A stretch of 22,810 bases of DNA from Oscillospiraceae bacterium (GTDB lineage: Bacteria > Bacillota > Clostridia > Oscillospirales > Ruminococcaceae), in the NCBI GenBank assembly GCA_022792755.1, contig JAAWBP010000030.1:1-22810 (forward strand), read 5' to 3'. Shown here one piece after another: positions 7,352 to 13,392 of the stretch. A program made the position numbers and the translations under genes. The notes beneath the pieces are model-generated. The model was given only the letters and a program-made list of their open reading frames with translations. It was not told the origin of the DNA and made no database searches. Within the stretch, counting starts at the first letter, position 1. Each line of letters opens with the position of its first letter.

Positions 7352-8143
7352 ATGAGAACAGTAATTGACGCACACGCCCATGTCTTTCCGGGCAAGATCG
7401 CCGCAAAAGCGACGGAGAGCATCGGCGATTTTTACGACATCCCCATGGATTTGGATGGTTCGGTGGAGACTTTGCTCCGCCTCAAGGAACGGTACGGCGT
7501 TTCCAAGTTCCTCATCCAATCGGTTGCCACGACCCCGCAGCAGGTCACAAGCATCAACGACTTTATCGCGGAGACGGTCAGGAGCCATCCCGACACCTTT
7601 ATCGGCTTCGGGGCGCTTCACCCTGATATGGAAAATCCGGAAAAAGAGATCGAGCGGATCCTCTCGCTGGGGCTCAAAGGGGTGAAGCTCCACCCCGATT
7701 TCCAGCGGTTCGAAGCAGACAGCCCAGCCGCCATGCGGCTCTACGCTCCAATGGAGAGTCGCCTGCCCCTCTTGATCCACGCGGGAGACAAACGGTATGA
7801 TTACTCCCATCCTCGGCGGATCGCGAATATCCTGTCCGCCTTTCCAAAACTCGATGTGATTGCCGCCCATTTTGGCGGGTGGTCTCAGTGGGATGTGGCA
7901 CAGGAATACCTCAAAGGGAAACGGGTCTGGGTGGACACCTCCAGCTCCCTTTACGAGGTTCCGCCGAAACGGGCGAAAGAGCTGTTTGACAGGTTCGGGG
8001 AGGATTATGTCCTCTTTGGCACCGATTACCCAATGTGGAAGGTCAATGAAGAGCTGGAACGGCTAGAGCAACTGGGCCTCTCGGATACACAGATGGAAAA
8101 GGTGCTTCATTTGAATGTGGAAAAATTATTGGGCTTATCATAA
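7352..8143 (+). CDS. Amidohydrolase-family metal-dependent hydrolase
   Basis: Predicted 263-aa cytoplasmic TIM-barrel enzyme of the amidohydrolase 2 family (which includes ACMSD-like decarboxylases and lactone or amide hydrolases). Metal-site motifs appear in the expected order: DAHAH (H8, H10) on the first strand, VKLHPDF (H114), LIHAGD (H143), AAHFGG (H173) and FGTDYP (D225), the last supplying the catalytic Asp. Length is typical for the smaller members (~260-300 aa). ATG 7352 has GGAG 9 nt upstream (7339-7342); an in-frame TTG at 7337 would overlap that site and is rejected. It stands alone between terminators, so context does not suggest a substrate. Confidence 0.85.
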   Translation: MRTVIDAHAHVFPGKIAAKATESIGDFYDIPMDLDGSVETLLRLKERYGVSKFLIQSVATTPQQVTSINDFIAETVRSHPDTFIGFGALHPDMENPEKEIERILSLGLKGVKLHPDFQRFEADSPAAMRLYAPMESRLPLLIHAGDKRYDYSHPRRIANILSAFPKLDVIAAHFGGWSQWDVAQEYLKGKRVWVDTSSSLYEVPPKRAKELFDRFGEDYVLFGTDYPMWKVNEELERLEQLGLSDTQMEKVLHLNVEKLLGLS

Positions 8144-8356
8144 GGCTCAGTGGGCCTTCGACCCTTCTGCAAAGGATCGGCTGCTGGAGGGTCTATCCAG
8201 CATAAACCTAATGTGGGTACAATTTAAGAAAGTTTTTCCATGCGAATTACTAGCCGCAGTTTATCGAGTTATAAAGCGGACAAGGTAGATGAAAACCGGA
8301 TGATATGAAATGTCGTGAAACTGCTGCATAGAAATACATCTTTCTGAGAAATAAGT
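8144..8356. other. Non-coding stretch downstream of the amidohydrolase
   Basis: No credible gene seen. A perfect 7-bp hairpin (TGCTGGA 8182-8188 with TCCAGCA 8196-8202) is present without a T-run. G+C is lower than in the flanking genes. The sequence may be a decayed remnant, but I cannot assign it. Confidence 0.4.
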
Positions 8357-8395
8357 AAAAAGAATAACCCCCGAGATTCGGGGGTTATTCTTTTT
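8357..8395. terminator. Strong bidirectional terminator
   Basis: Perfect 18-bp inverted repeat (8357-8374 with 8378-8395) and 3-nt loop. The outer arms are AAAAAG/CTTTTT around a CCCCCGA core, so a T-run follows the stem on either strand. It can end transcripts from the amidohydrolase (+) and from the gene remnant at 8473-8646 (-). Confidence 0.92.
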
Positions 8396-8472
8396 AAAAT
8401 TCTCTAAACCACACCTTGCTCGACAAGAGCCGAGAAACACGCTGGTCTTTAAAATTTATCCGTTTTCCCGCT

Positions 8473-8646
8473 TCATCTTCCAGCTGTATACAAGACGGCG
8501 TCCGTCAGGATCACAACCGTGTAGGCGGCAATCCAGTAAAGATGCTGCAAAACAGCCGCGCCGTTTCCTATATAAGCCGCTTCCGCCGCCTCAACTGCAT
8601 TGAGAAAAGGGAGAAAGCTTACTGGCCGTTTCAAATTAACCTGTGG
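8473..8646 (-). pseudogene. C-terminal remnant of a membrane protein gene (ABC-2 permease-like)
   Basis: Reading the minus strand from 8646 to a TGA at 8475-8473 gives 57 residues with protein-like composition and no start or ribosome binding site. The stretch RPVSFLPFLNAVEAAEAAYI is followed by HLYWIAAYTVVILTDAVLY, a convincing last membrane helix. An interfacial segment, then one helix, then a short tail resembles the C-terminus of ABC-2 type transporter permeases. An in-frame TGA lies immediately upstream (8649-8647), and the rpsR terminator begins 30 bp further on, so the rest of the gene is missing. Codon choice is G+C-rich like the host genes. Family assignment is tentative; that it once coded is the firmer claim. 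Confidence 0.45.
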
Positions 8647-8675
8647 TCAAGCCACTCAGGTGAGATTCAAGCAAT

Positions 8676-8714
8676 AAAAAACAAGCGGCTATGATTTCGA
8701 TCATAGCCGCTTGT
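8676..8714 (-). terminator. Terminator of the rpsF-ssb-rpsR operon
   Basis: 15-bp perfect stem (8681-8695 with 8700-8714) and a 4-nt loop (CGAA on the minus strand). On the minus strand the stem is followed by a T-run (complement of 8676-8681). It lies 20 bp after the rpsR stop. Confidence 0.93.
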
Positions 8715-8734
8715 CGGTTTGTTTAAGCCGTCAA

Positions 8735-8974
8735 TCAGTCGCTGATATAAGGCAGCAGTGCCAGATGGCGCGCGCGCTTAATCGCGATGGTCAACTCGCG
8801 CTGATGGCGTGCACAGGTGCCAGTCACACGTCTCGGCACAATCTTTGCCCGCTCGGAAAGATATCTTCTGAGCTTCGCAACATCTTTATAATCAATATGC
8901 TCCGCTCTGTCAACACAGAACGCGCAGACCTTTTTGCGGGCTCTTTTGCCGCGCATAGGACGATCCATTGCCAT
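8735..8974 (-). CDS. rpsR: 30S ribosomal protein bS18
   Basis: Small-subunit protein of the 30S platform that pairs with bS6. The 79-aa product has the family core IDYKDVAKLRRYLSERAKIVPRR and ends in IKRARHLALLPY. It is a cysteine-containing (C+) form: CxxC at C17/C20 and CxxH at C54/H57, likely a zinc site, as found in many clostridial S18 proteins and lost in E. coli and Bacillus. Start ATG 8974 is chosen because AAGGAGGAG (complement of 8981-8989) lies 6 nt upstream; an in-frame upstream TTG (8998) would run through that site. Last gene of the rpsF-ssb-rpsR operon. Confidence 0.97.
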   Translation of the reverse strand: MAMDRPMRGKRARKKVCAFCVDRAEHIDYKDVAKLRRYLSERAKIVPRRVTGTCARHQRELTIAIKRARHLALLPYISD

Positions 8975-9011
8975 AGTCTTCTCCTCCTTCTGAAACAATC
9001 GGGTTTACAGA

Positions 9012-9476
9012 TTAAAACGGCAGCTCTCCGTCGTCGGTGTCGATCTCTTCAAAATCGCCGATCTCCCCCACTGAGAAGCTGGCACCCTTCGGCGGCTCCT
9101 CAAAGGCCGGAGGCGGGGCAAAGGAAGCCGTCTGGCCTCCCCCCTGAGAGCTGCTGTTTCTGGATTCTGCGAAATACACCTGGTCGGCGACAACCTCAAA
9201 CGCTGTCCGGTTGTTGCCCTGGTTGTCGGTGTAGCTTCTGGTCTGGATGGAGCCTTCCAGCGCAACCAGCTGCCCCTTGCGGAAATACCGGCTGACGAAT
9301 TCGGCCGTATTCCTCCAGGTGACGATGCTGATAAAATCGGTCTGACGCTCGCCGCCCTTTGGGGTATAGTTGCGGTCTACCGCAATGCGGAAGGTGGTGA
9401 CTGCGATATTGTTCGCCGTGTGGCGCAGCTCCGGGTCGGCCACGAGCCTACCCATTAATACAACTCGGTTGAGCAC
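9012..9476 (-). CDS. ssb: Single-stranded DNA-binding protein SSB
   Basis: Binds single-stranded DNA in replication, repair and recombination. The 154-aa protein has the N-terminal OB fold (1 to about 105; LNRVVLMGRLVADPELRHT, then FISIVTWRNTAEFVSRYFRKG), a Gly/Ser/Pro-rich flexible linker (about 107-140), and the acidic C-terminal tip DDGELPF that recruits partner proteins. It begins with GTG at 9476, supported by GGAG about 8 nt upstream. The position between rpsF and rpsR is the conserved Firmicutes arrangement, with gaps of 31 and 37 nt. Confidence 0.97.
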   Translation of the reverse strand: MLNRVVLMGRLVADPELRHTANNIAVTTFRIAVDRNYTPKGGERQTDFISIVTWRNTAEFVSRYFRKGQLVALEGSIQTRSYTDNQGNNRTAFEVVADQVYFAESRNSSSQGGGQTASFAPPPAFEEPPKGASFSVGEIGDFEEIDTDDGELPF

Positions 9477-9507
9477 GATTTAACACTCCTTTTCCAGACA
9501 AAAGACA

Positions 9508-9804
9508 TTACTCGTCCAGATTGATGGTAAGCGAACGGATGATCCCGTCGGTAATACCATAAATACGGTCAAGCTCTGCCAGGAAATCCGGGGCAGATGT
9601 GAAGTCGAACTGCACATAGTACCCTTCGGTTTCGTAGTTGATCGCATAAGCAAGTCTTCTCTTGCCCCACTCGTCAACCTTTTCCAGCGTCCCGTTTGCA
9701 GAAATCAGATCGGTGATTTTAGCGACGGCCGCTTTGATTTCCTCCTCAGACAGCTTTAAGCTGATGATGATAACGGACTCATACTTTCCCTGTAATTTTG
9801 CCAT
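9508..9804 (-). CDS. rpsF: 30S ribosomal protein bS6
   Basis: 30S platform protein that forms a heterodimer with bS18. The 98-aa product fits the family length. Features: YESVIIISLKLSEEEIKAAV at the N-terminus, EKVDEWGKRRLAYAINYETEGYY in the middle (the WGKRRLAY signature) and the ferredoxin-like fold pattern. Start ATG 9804 has an ideal AGGAGGT (complement of 9811-9817) 6 nt upstream; a longer reading to 9843 would pass through the leader and lacks such a site. First gene of the operon, probably autoregulated by S6:S18 through the leader hairpin at 9830-9855. Confidence 0.97.
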   Translation of the reverse strand: MAKLQGKYESVIIISLKLSEEEIKAAVAKITDLISANGTLEKVDEWGKRRLAYAINYETEGYYVQFDFTSAPDFLAELDRIYGITDGIIRSLTINLDE

Positions 9805-9829
9805 GATAGCACCTCCTTTTGGACATATG

Positions 9830-9855
9830 ACCCTGCCGCTCACACCGGGCAGAGT
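9830..9855 (-). promoter_or_regulatory. Putative S6:S18 autoregulatory leader hairpin
   Basis: In the rpsF 5' UTR (minus strand) an 8-bp stem (9848-9855 with 9830-9837, one G-T pair) closes a loop region reading CCGGTGTGAGCGG across loop and stem. This resembles the GGUGU-AGCGG part of the 16S rRNA platform bound by S6 and S18, and carries the CCG expected of the S6:S18 leader motif known upstream of rpsF. Recognised by eye, not by a covariance search. Confidence 0.5.
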
Positions 9856-9908
9856 AAGGATACGCTGCTCAAGGGACAGACCACCCCTTATAAAAGCACA
9901 GCATTAAA

Positions 9909-9937
9909 ATTATAACAATATTTTGCCGCGCTGTCAA
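9909..9937 (-). promoter_or_regulatory. Consensus promoter of the rpsF operon
   Basis: On the minus strand: TTGACA (9937-9932), 17-bp spacer, TATAAT (9914-9909). A perfect sigma-A consensus, as expected for a ribosomal protein operon. The start point is near 9902, giving a ~100-nt leader. Confidence 0.93.
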
Positions 9938-10018
9938 GGCGCTTTTCATCCCGTATCGGGGGAATTTCTTCTCATCCAGCCTGTCGGAAATCCGCCTGAA
10001 AAGCCTTGCCCGCAGCCG

Positions 10019-10888
10019 TTAAAGGGTTTTGGCAAGCTCCTTCAGATAAGCCCGCAGCCCCTCGCCGACCTCGGGGTGGTTCAGCCCGACTTCGATTGAA
10101 GCCTGTAAAATCCCCAGCTTGTTGCCCATGTCGTACCGTTTGCCGGTGTAGTCTACCCCGACCATCCCTTTGGTGCGGGCGAGGGTTTTCATCGCATCGG
10201 TCAGCTGGAGCTCCCCGCCCGCTCCCGGCGGGGTATCGCGCAGGATGTCGAAAATCTCGGGCGGAAGGACGCAGCGCCCCAGAATCGAAAAAAGGGACAT
10301 GATCTGATCCGGCGCAGGCTTTTCGATCATATCAGTGATTTTATACCAGTTCCCTTCCAACGGGGCAACCTTCATGGAGGAGTACTTTAAAATCGCCTCT
10401 GGAGAGACCTCCTTGATTCCGGCACAGCCGAGCCCGTACGCCTCATAGGCGCGGGTGAGCTGAGCGGTCGCCGGATCCTCCCCAATGATGACGTCATCCC
10501 CGTAAAGGACGGCGAACGGCTCGCCCCCGACAAAGGATTCGGCGCAGAGGACGGCATGCCCCAGCCCCTTCATCTCCACCTGCCGGACATAGCTGATATT
10601 TGCAAGCTTCGAGATTTCGGACACCGTTTCATACATTGCGTCCTTCTGCCCTTTGAGCAGATGCTGCTCAAGCTCGGGAGAGCGGTCGAAATGATCCGCC
10701 ACAACGCCTTTTCCGCGGGAAAGGATGATTAAAATGTCCTCGATCCCGCTCCTTGCGGCCTCCTCGACAATATACTGGATCGCCGGTTTGTCGACGATGG
10801 GGAGCATCTCCTTGGGCATCGCCTTGGAAGCGGGGAGGACGCGGGTGCCCAGTCCAGCCGCAGGGATGACTGCCTTTTTAATTTTCAT
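10019..10888 (-). CDS. galU: UTP--glucose-1-phosphate uridylyltransferase
   Basis: Makes UDP-glucose from UTP and glucose-1-phosphate for cell-envelope glycans and galactose metabolism. The 289-aa protein has the nucleotidyltransferase signature PAAGLGTRVLPASKAMPKEM near the N-terminus, VDKPAIQYIVEEA (substrate loop), FAVLYGDDVI (metal/nucleotide site), IEKP, and GKRYDMGNKLGIL near the C-terminus, all standard for bacterial GalU/GtaB. GGAGGTGA lies about 8 nt before ATG 10888. Only 18 nt separate it from the upstream RING/zinc-ribbon gene, so the two are probably co-transcribed. No convincing terminator is seen after the stop; the rpsF promoter follows within about 80 bp. Confidence 0.95.
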   Translation of the reverse strand: MKIKKAVIPAAGLGTRVLPASKAMPKEMLPIVDKPAIQYIVEEAARSGIEDILIILSRGKGVVADHFDRSPELEQHLLKGQKDAMYETVSEISKLANISYVRQVEMKGLGHAVLCAESFVGGEPFAVLYGDDVIIGEDPATAQLTRAYEAYGLGCAGIKEVSPEAILKYSSMKVAPLEGNWYKITDMIEKPAPDQIMSLFSILGRCVLPPEIFDILRDTPPGAGGELQLTDAMKTLARTKGMVGVDYTGKRYDMGNKLGILQASIEVGLNHPEVGEGLRAYLKELAKTL

Positions 10889-10906
10889 CTTTCATTCACC
10901 TCCGTT

Positions 10907-11872
10907 TTAAACCATAGGGGTCAGCCATATGGACAGGTAGAAGACCGCCATCATCAGAAAAATATAGATGCCGCAGACAATTGCAACCGCTGCACGCGAC
11001 ACGGAACCCGATTTCGCCAGGCTTTCATAATAGGCGGTCTGGTCGCTCTGCCTGCTCCGAAGCGCCCGGATTTTTTTGAAGCAGTGGTTCATATAGAGGC
11101 GGTTAAAGGAAATCCCCACAAAAAAGCGGACGGCAATCGAGACAGCATAGGTGAGCATCGAAAACATCTGGTAGCTTTCCACCGTCAGGCCCGCAATATC
11201 CCCGCCCGTAACCGCCAGAAGCAAAACAGCCCCAATCAGGTTTGGAATCAGGAAAACGAGGACGGCGGCAAGATACATCTTCCGGTAGACTAAGAACAGG
11301 AACTCGAGTAGGAAACCGGACCAGTTGATGACGTTCCGCCCGTTGGTTTTGAGGTCTTTGAACCGGGGGAGATAGTAGTGGCTGTTCTCCCCGAGATAGA
11401 TCGCGAGCTCCTTAACGGGGATGCCGTCGATCTCCTCGTCGGGGCTGAGACCGCCGTAAGGGGTCGTATAGGGGTTGTAGCCCATGGTGCGAAAAGGCCC
11501 CGCCCCGCCCATATAGGGGTTTCCGTTCTGCTGCGGCTCCCCTTCCCCCGGCTGATCCGTGCCTTCCGGGCGGTGGAGTAGCGTCCCGCAGACGCTGCAG
11601 AAAAGATTCTGGCTGTCGTTTTGAGTTCCGCAGCGGCTGCACCGGGTCCCCGGCCCCTCATACCGCTTTTGCTCCGCTTCCCGCTCCTTCTTTTCCTCTT
11701 CGTTCCAGTTGAAGCCTTCGGCGTGCTTGTCCGCAAACCGGCAAACCCCGCCCAGCTCCTCAAAACAGGAGCGGTGGTACGGCGCGCCGCATTCCGGGCA
11801 GACGGCGACCGTGTCATCTTCGGTAAATGTTTTTCCGCAGTGGGGGCATTTGGCTCCTGCATATCGGTTCAT
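10907..11872 (-). CDS. Prokaryotic RING-finger / zinc-ribbon protein with C-terminal membrane domain (DUF2628-like)
   Basis: 321-aa membrane protein of unknown function. N-terminus: a RING-like treble-clef with C9, C12, C25, C28, H33, C36 and C44 (CPHC...CPEC...YHRSC), matching the prokaryotic RING family. Next come a charged linker, a zinc ribbon CSRC...CSVC (about 78-96), a Pro/Gly/Asn-rich linker (~100-140), and a C-terminal region with three hydrophobic segments (about 195-220, 234-258, 292-317) around NRLYMNHCFKKIR, which resembles DUF2628. Start ATG 11872 has GGAGG 7 nt upstream (complement of 11880-11884); an ATG/GTG-type extension to 11896 overlaps that site. It is probably co-transcribed with galU from the promoter at 11949-11977. 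Roles proposed for such proteins are speculative. Confidence 0.75.
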   Translation of the reverse strand: MNRYAGAKCPHCGKTFTEDDTVAVCPECGAPYHRSCFEELGGVCRFADKHAEGFNWNEEEKKEREAEQKRYEGPGTRCSRCGTQNDSQNLFCSVCGTLLHRPEGTDQPGEGEPQQNGNPYMGGAGPFRTMGYNPYTTPYGGLSPDEEIDGIPVKELAIYLGENSHYYLPRFKDLKTNGRNVINWSGFLLEFLFLVYRKMYLAAVLVFLIPNLIGAVLLLAVTGGDIAGLTVESYQMFSMLTYAVSIAVRFFVGISFNRLYMNHCFKKIRALRSRQSDQTAYYESLAKSGSVSRAAVAIVCGIYIFLMMAVFYLSIWLTPMV

Positions 11873-11948
11873 CGACGTTCCTCCGTATCCGGACAAGCTT
11901 TCAATTCAGAGGATGTCCCATCCTCCGACCCCTGTCATTGTTCAGTTT

Positions 11949-11977
11949 AGTATACCACTTTTATGGGGATTTGACAA
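11949..11977 (-). promoter_or_regulatory. Promoter of the RING-protein/galU operon
   Basis: Minus strand: TTGTCA (11977-11972), 17-bp spacer, TATACT (11954-11949). The -35 is only 9 bp from the -35 of the divergent prfB promoter. Confidence 0.75.
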
Positions 11978-11986
11978 ACATATTTC

Positions 11987-12015
11987 TTTACATCCCCTTT
12001 GTTCTACTTTATAAT
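11987..12015 (+). promoter_or_regulatory. Promoter of prfB
   Basis: TTTACA (11987-11992), 17-bp spacer, TATAAT (12010-12015). Start point near 12022, about 30 nt before ATG. A nearby TTGACA (11971-11976) is too far (33 bp) from this -10 to belong to it. Confidence 0.8.
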
Positions 12016-12053
12016 AGGGAGAGAAAAAGAAACTGAATCTTGGAGGTACCTGC

Positions 12054-13169
12054 ATGCTGCAGCTGGATGAATTGAGACTGGAACTGGAAGGACTCGAGCC
12101 GGAGCTCCAGAGCCTGGGGCAGGCGCTCAACCTGACCGCTCTGCGGGAGGAAGCGGCCGAGCTGGAAAAAACGAGCGCCCAGCCCGGATTTTGGGACGAT
12201 ATGGAGCGCTCCCAGAAAATCCTGCAAAAGATGCGCCACAACCAGAATGTCTGCGAGCGGTATGACAAGCTCCACAGCGATTATACCGACCTGCTGACCA
12301 TGATCGAGATCGCGAATGAGGAAAATGATGAATCGCTTGTCCCGGATATCGTCGAGACGGCGGAAAAGGTCAAGGCCGAACTGGAATCCCAGAAGCTGAC
12401 CACCCTGCTCTCCGGCGAATACGACGCAAAGAACGCCATCCTGACTTTCCACGCTGGCGCGGGCGGAACCGAGGCGCAGGACTGGGCCCAGATGCTCTAC
12501 CGGATGTACAATAAGTGGGCTGACCGCCATTCCTTTAAAGTCAAGCTGATGGATTACCTCGACGGGGATGAGGCGGGGCTCAAAAGCGCCAGCATCCTGA
12601 TCGAGGGGGAAAACGCCTACGGGTTCCTCCGCTCCGAAGCAGGCGTCCACCGGCTGGTGCGGATTTCGCCGTTTGACTCGTCGGGGAGGCGGCACACCTC
12701 CTTTGCCTCCCTGGAGGTCATGCCGGAGATCGACGACGAGGAGGAAATCCCGATCCGGGACGAGGATTTGAGGGTGGACACCTACCGCTCCAGCGGCGCG
12801 GGCGGCCAGCACGTCAACAAGACTGAATCCGCCATCCGGATCACCCACCTGCCGACCGGGATCGTCGTCGCCTGCCAGACCGAGCGGAGCCAGATCCAGA
12901 ACCGCGCGACCGCGATGAAGATGCTCAAATCCCGCCTGGCCGAGATCAAACAGCGGGAACACCTCGAAAAGATCGAGGACATCAAGGGGGAGCAGAAGGA
13001 GATCGGCTGGGGCAGTCAGATCCGCTCCTATGTTTTCATGCCCTACACCCTGGCGAAAGACCACCGCACCGGCTATGAATCAGGCAATATCGGCGCGGTG
13101 ATGGACGGCGACCTGGACGGCTTCATCAACGCCTACCTGGTCGACCAGGCCAAGCAGAACGAGCACTAA
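12054..13169 (+). CDS. prfB: Peptide chain release factor 2
   Basis: RF2 (371 aa) recognises UGA and UAA stop codons and triggers peptide release. The codon-recognition tripeptide SPF (205-207) identifies RF2 rather than RF1 (PxT), and the peptidyl-transferase motif is SGAGGQHVNKTES (GGQ 250-252). The N-terminal coiled domain (1-100) is complete. Many prfB genes need a +1 frameshift near codon 25; here residues 20-35 (SLGQALNLTAL...) are read without an internal stop, so this gene has no programmed frameshift. GGAGGT (12042-12047) precedes ATG. Single-gene unit with its own promoter and a terminator candidate downstream. Confidence 0.97.
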   Translation: MLQLDELRLELEGLEPELQSLGQALNLTALREEAAELEKTSAQPGFWDDMERSQKILQKMRHNQNVCERYDKLHSDYTDLLTMIEIANEENDESLVPDIVETAEKVKAELESQKLTTLLSGEYDAKNAILTFHAGAGGTEAQDWAQMLYRMYNKWADRHSFKVKLMDYLDGDEAGLKSASILIEGENAYGFLRSEAGVHRLVRISPFDSSGRRHTSFASLEVMPEIDDEEEIPIRDEDLRVDTYRSSGAGGQHVNKTESAIRITHLPTGIVVACQTERSQIQNRATAMKMLKSRLAEIKQREHLEKIEDIKGEQKEIGWGSQIRSYVFMPYTLAKDHRTGYESGNIGAVMDGDLDGFINAYLVDQAKQNEH

Positions 13170-13201
13170 CCTTTCCCGCCCCGATTTCAGGAATCCCCGT
13201 C

Positions 13202-13230
13202 AAACCCCACTGTTTCCCGCAGTGGGGTTT
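13202..13230 (+). terminator. Terminator candidate after prfB
   Basis: Perfect 11-bp stem AAACCCCACTG / CAGTGGGGTTT (13202-13212 with 13220-13230) and a 7-nt loop. The T-run is only TTT, counted within the stem. Confidence 0.7.
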
Positions 13231-13245
13231 CTGGTAAAAAACGCA

Positions 13246-13317
13246 CCCCCTTGACAAAGGGGGCCTCCCCGGAACTTCCGACAGCCGCAGCAGAAGGGAT
13301 CGGGCATATCCGGAGGC
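13246..13317. repeat. Intergenic hairpin element between prfB and the GH95 gene
   Basis: Contains CCCCCTT/AAGGGGG (13246-13252 with 13257-13263, 4-nt loop) followed at once by GCCTCCCCGGA, which pairs with TCCGGAGGC (13264-13273 with 13309-13317, 2-nt bulge). Such G/C-run palindromes recur between genes in many gut Firmicutes, so this is probably a dispersed repeat. A further 6-bp hairpin is at 13344-13360. Confidence 0.4.
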
Positions 13318-13392
13318 TTCCCACACCCTCACAGCCGTTTTTATCCCCGTCCGGCGGGGACGGAACCCAAAATAAAATGAAACGCAGGTGAA

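Noticed and set aside
8416..8694. 92-codon + strand ORF
   Set aside because: No ribosome binding site, composition unlike a protein, and the opposite strand carries the membrane-protein remnant.
12110..12140. RF2 +1 frameshift site
   Set aside because: No in-frame TGA preceded by CTT; the frame is continuous.
12009..13064. 351-codon - strand ORF
   Set aside because: Antisense to prfB; produced by high third-position G+C.
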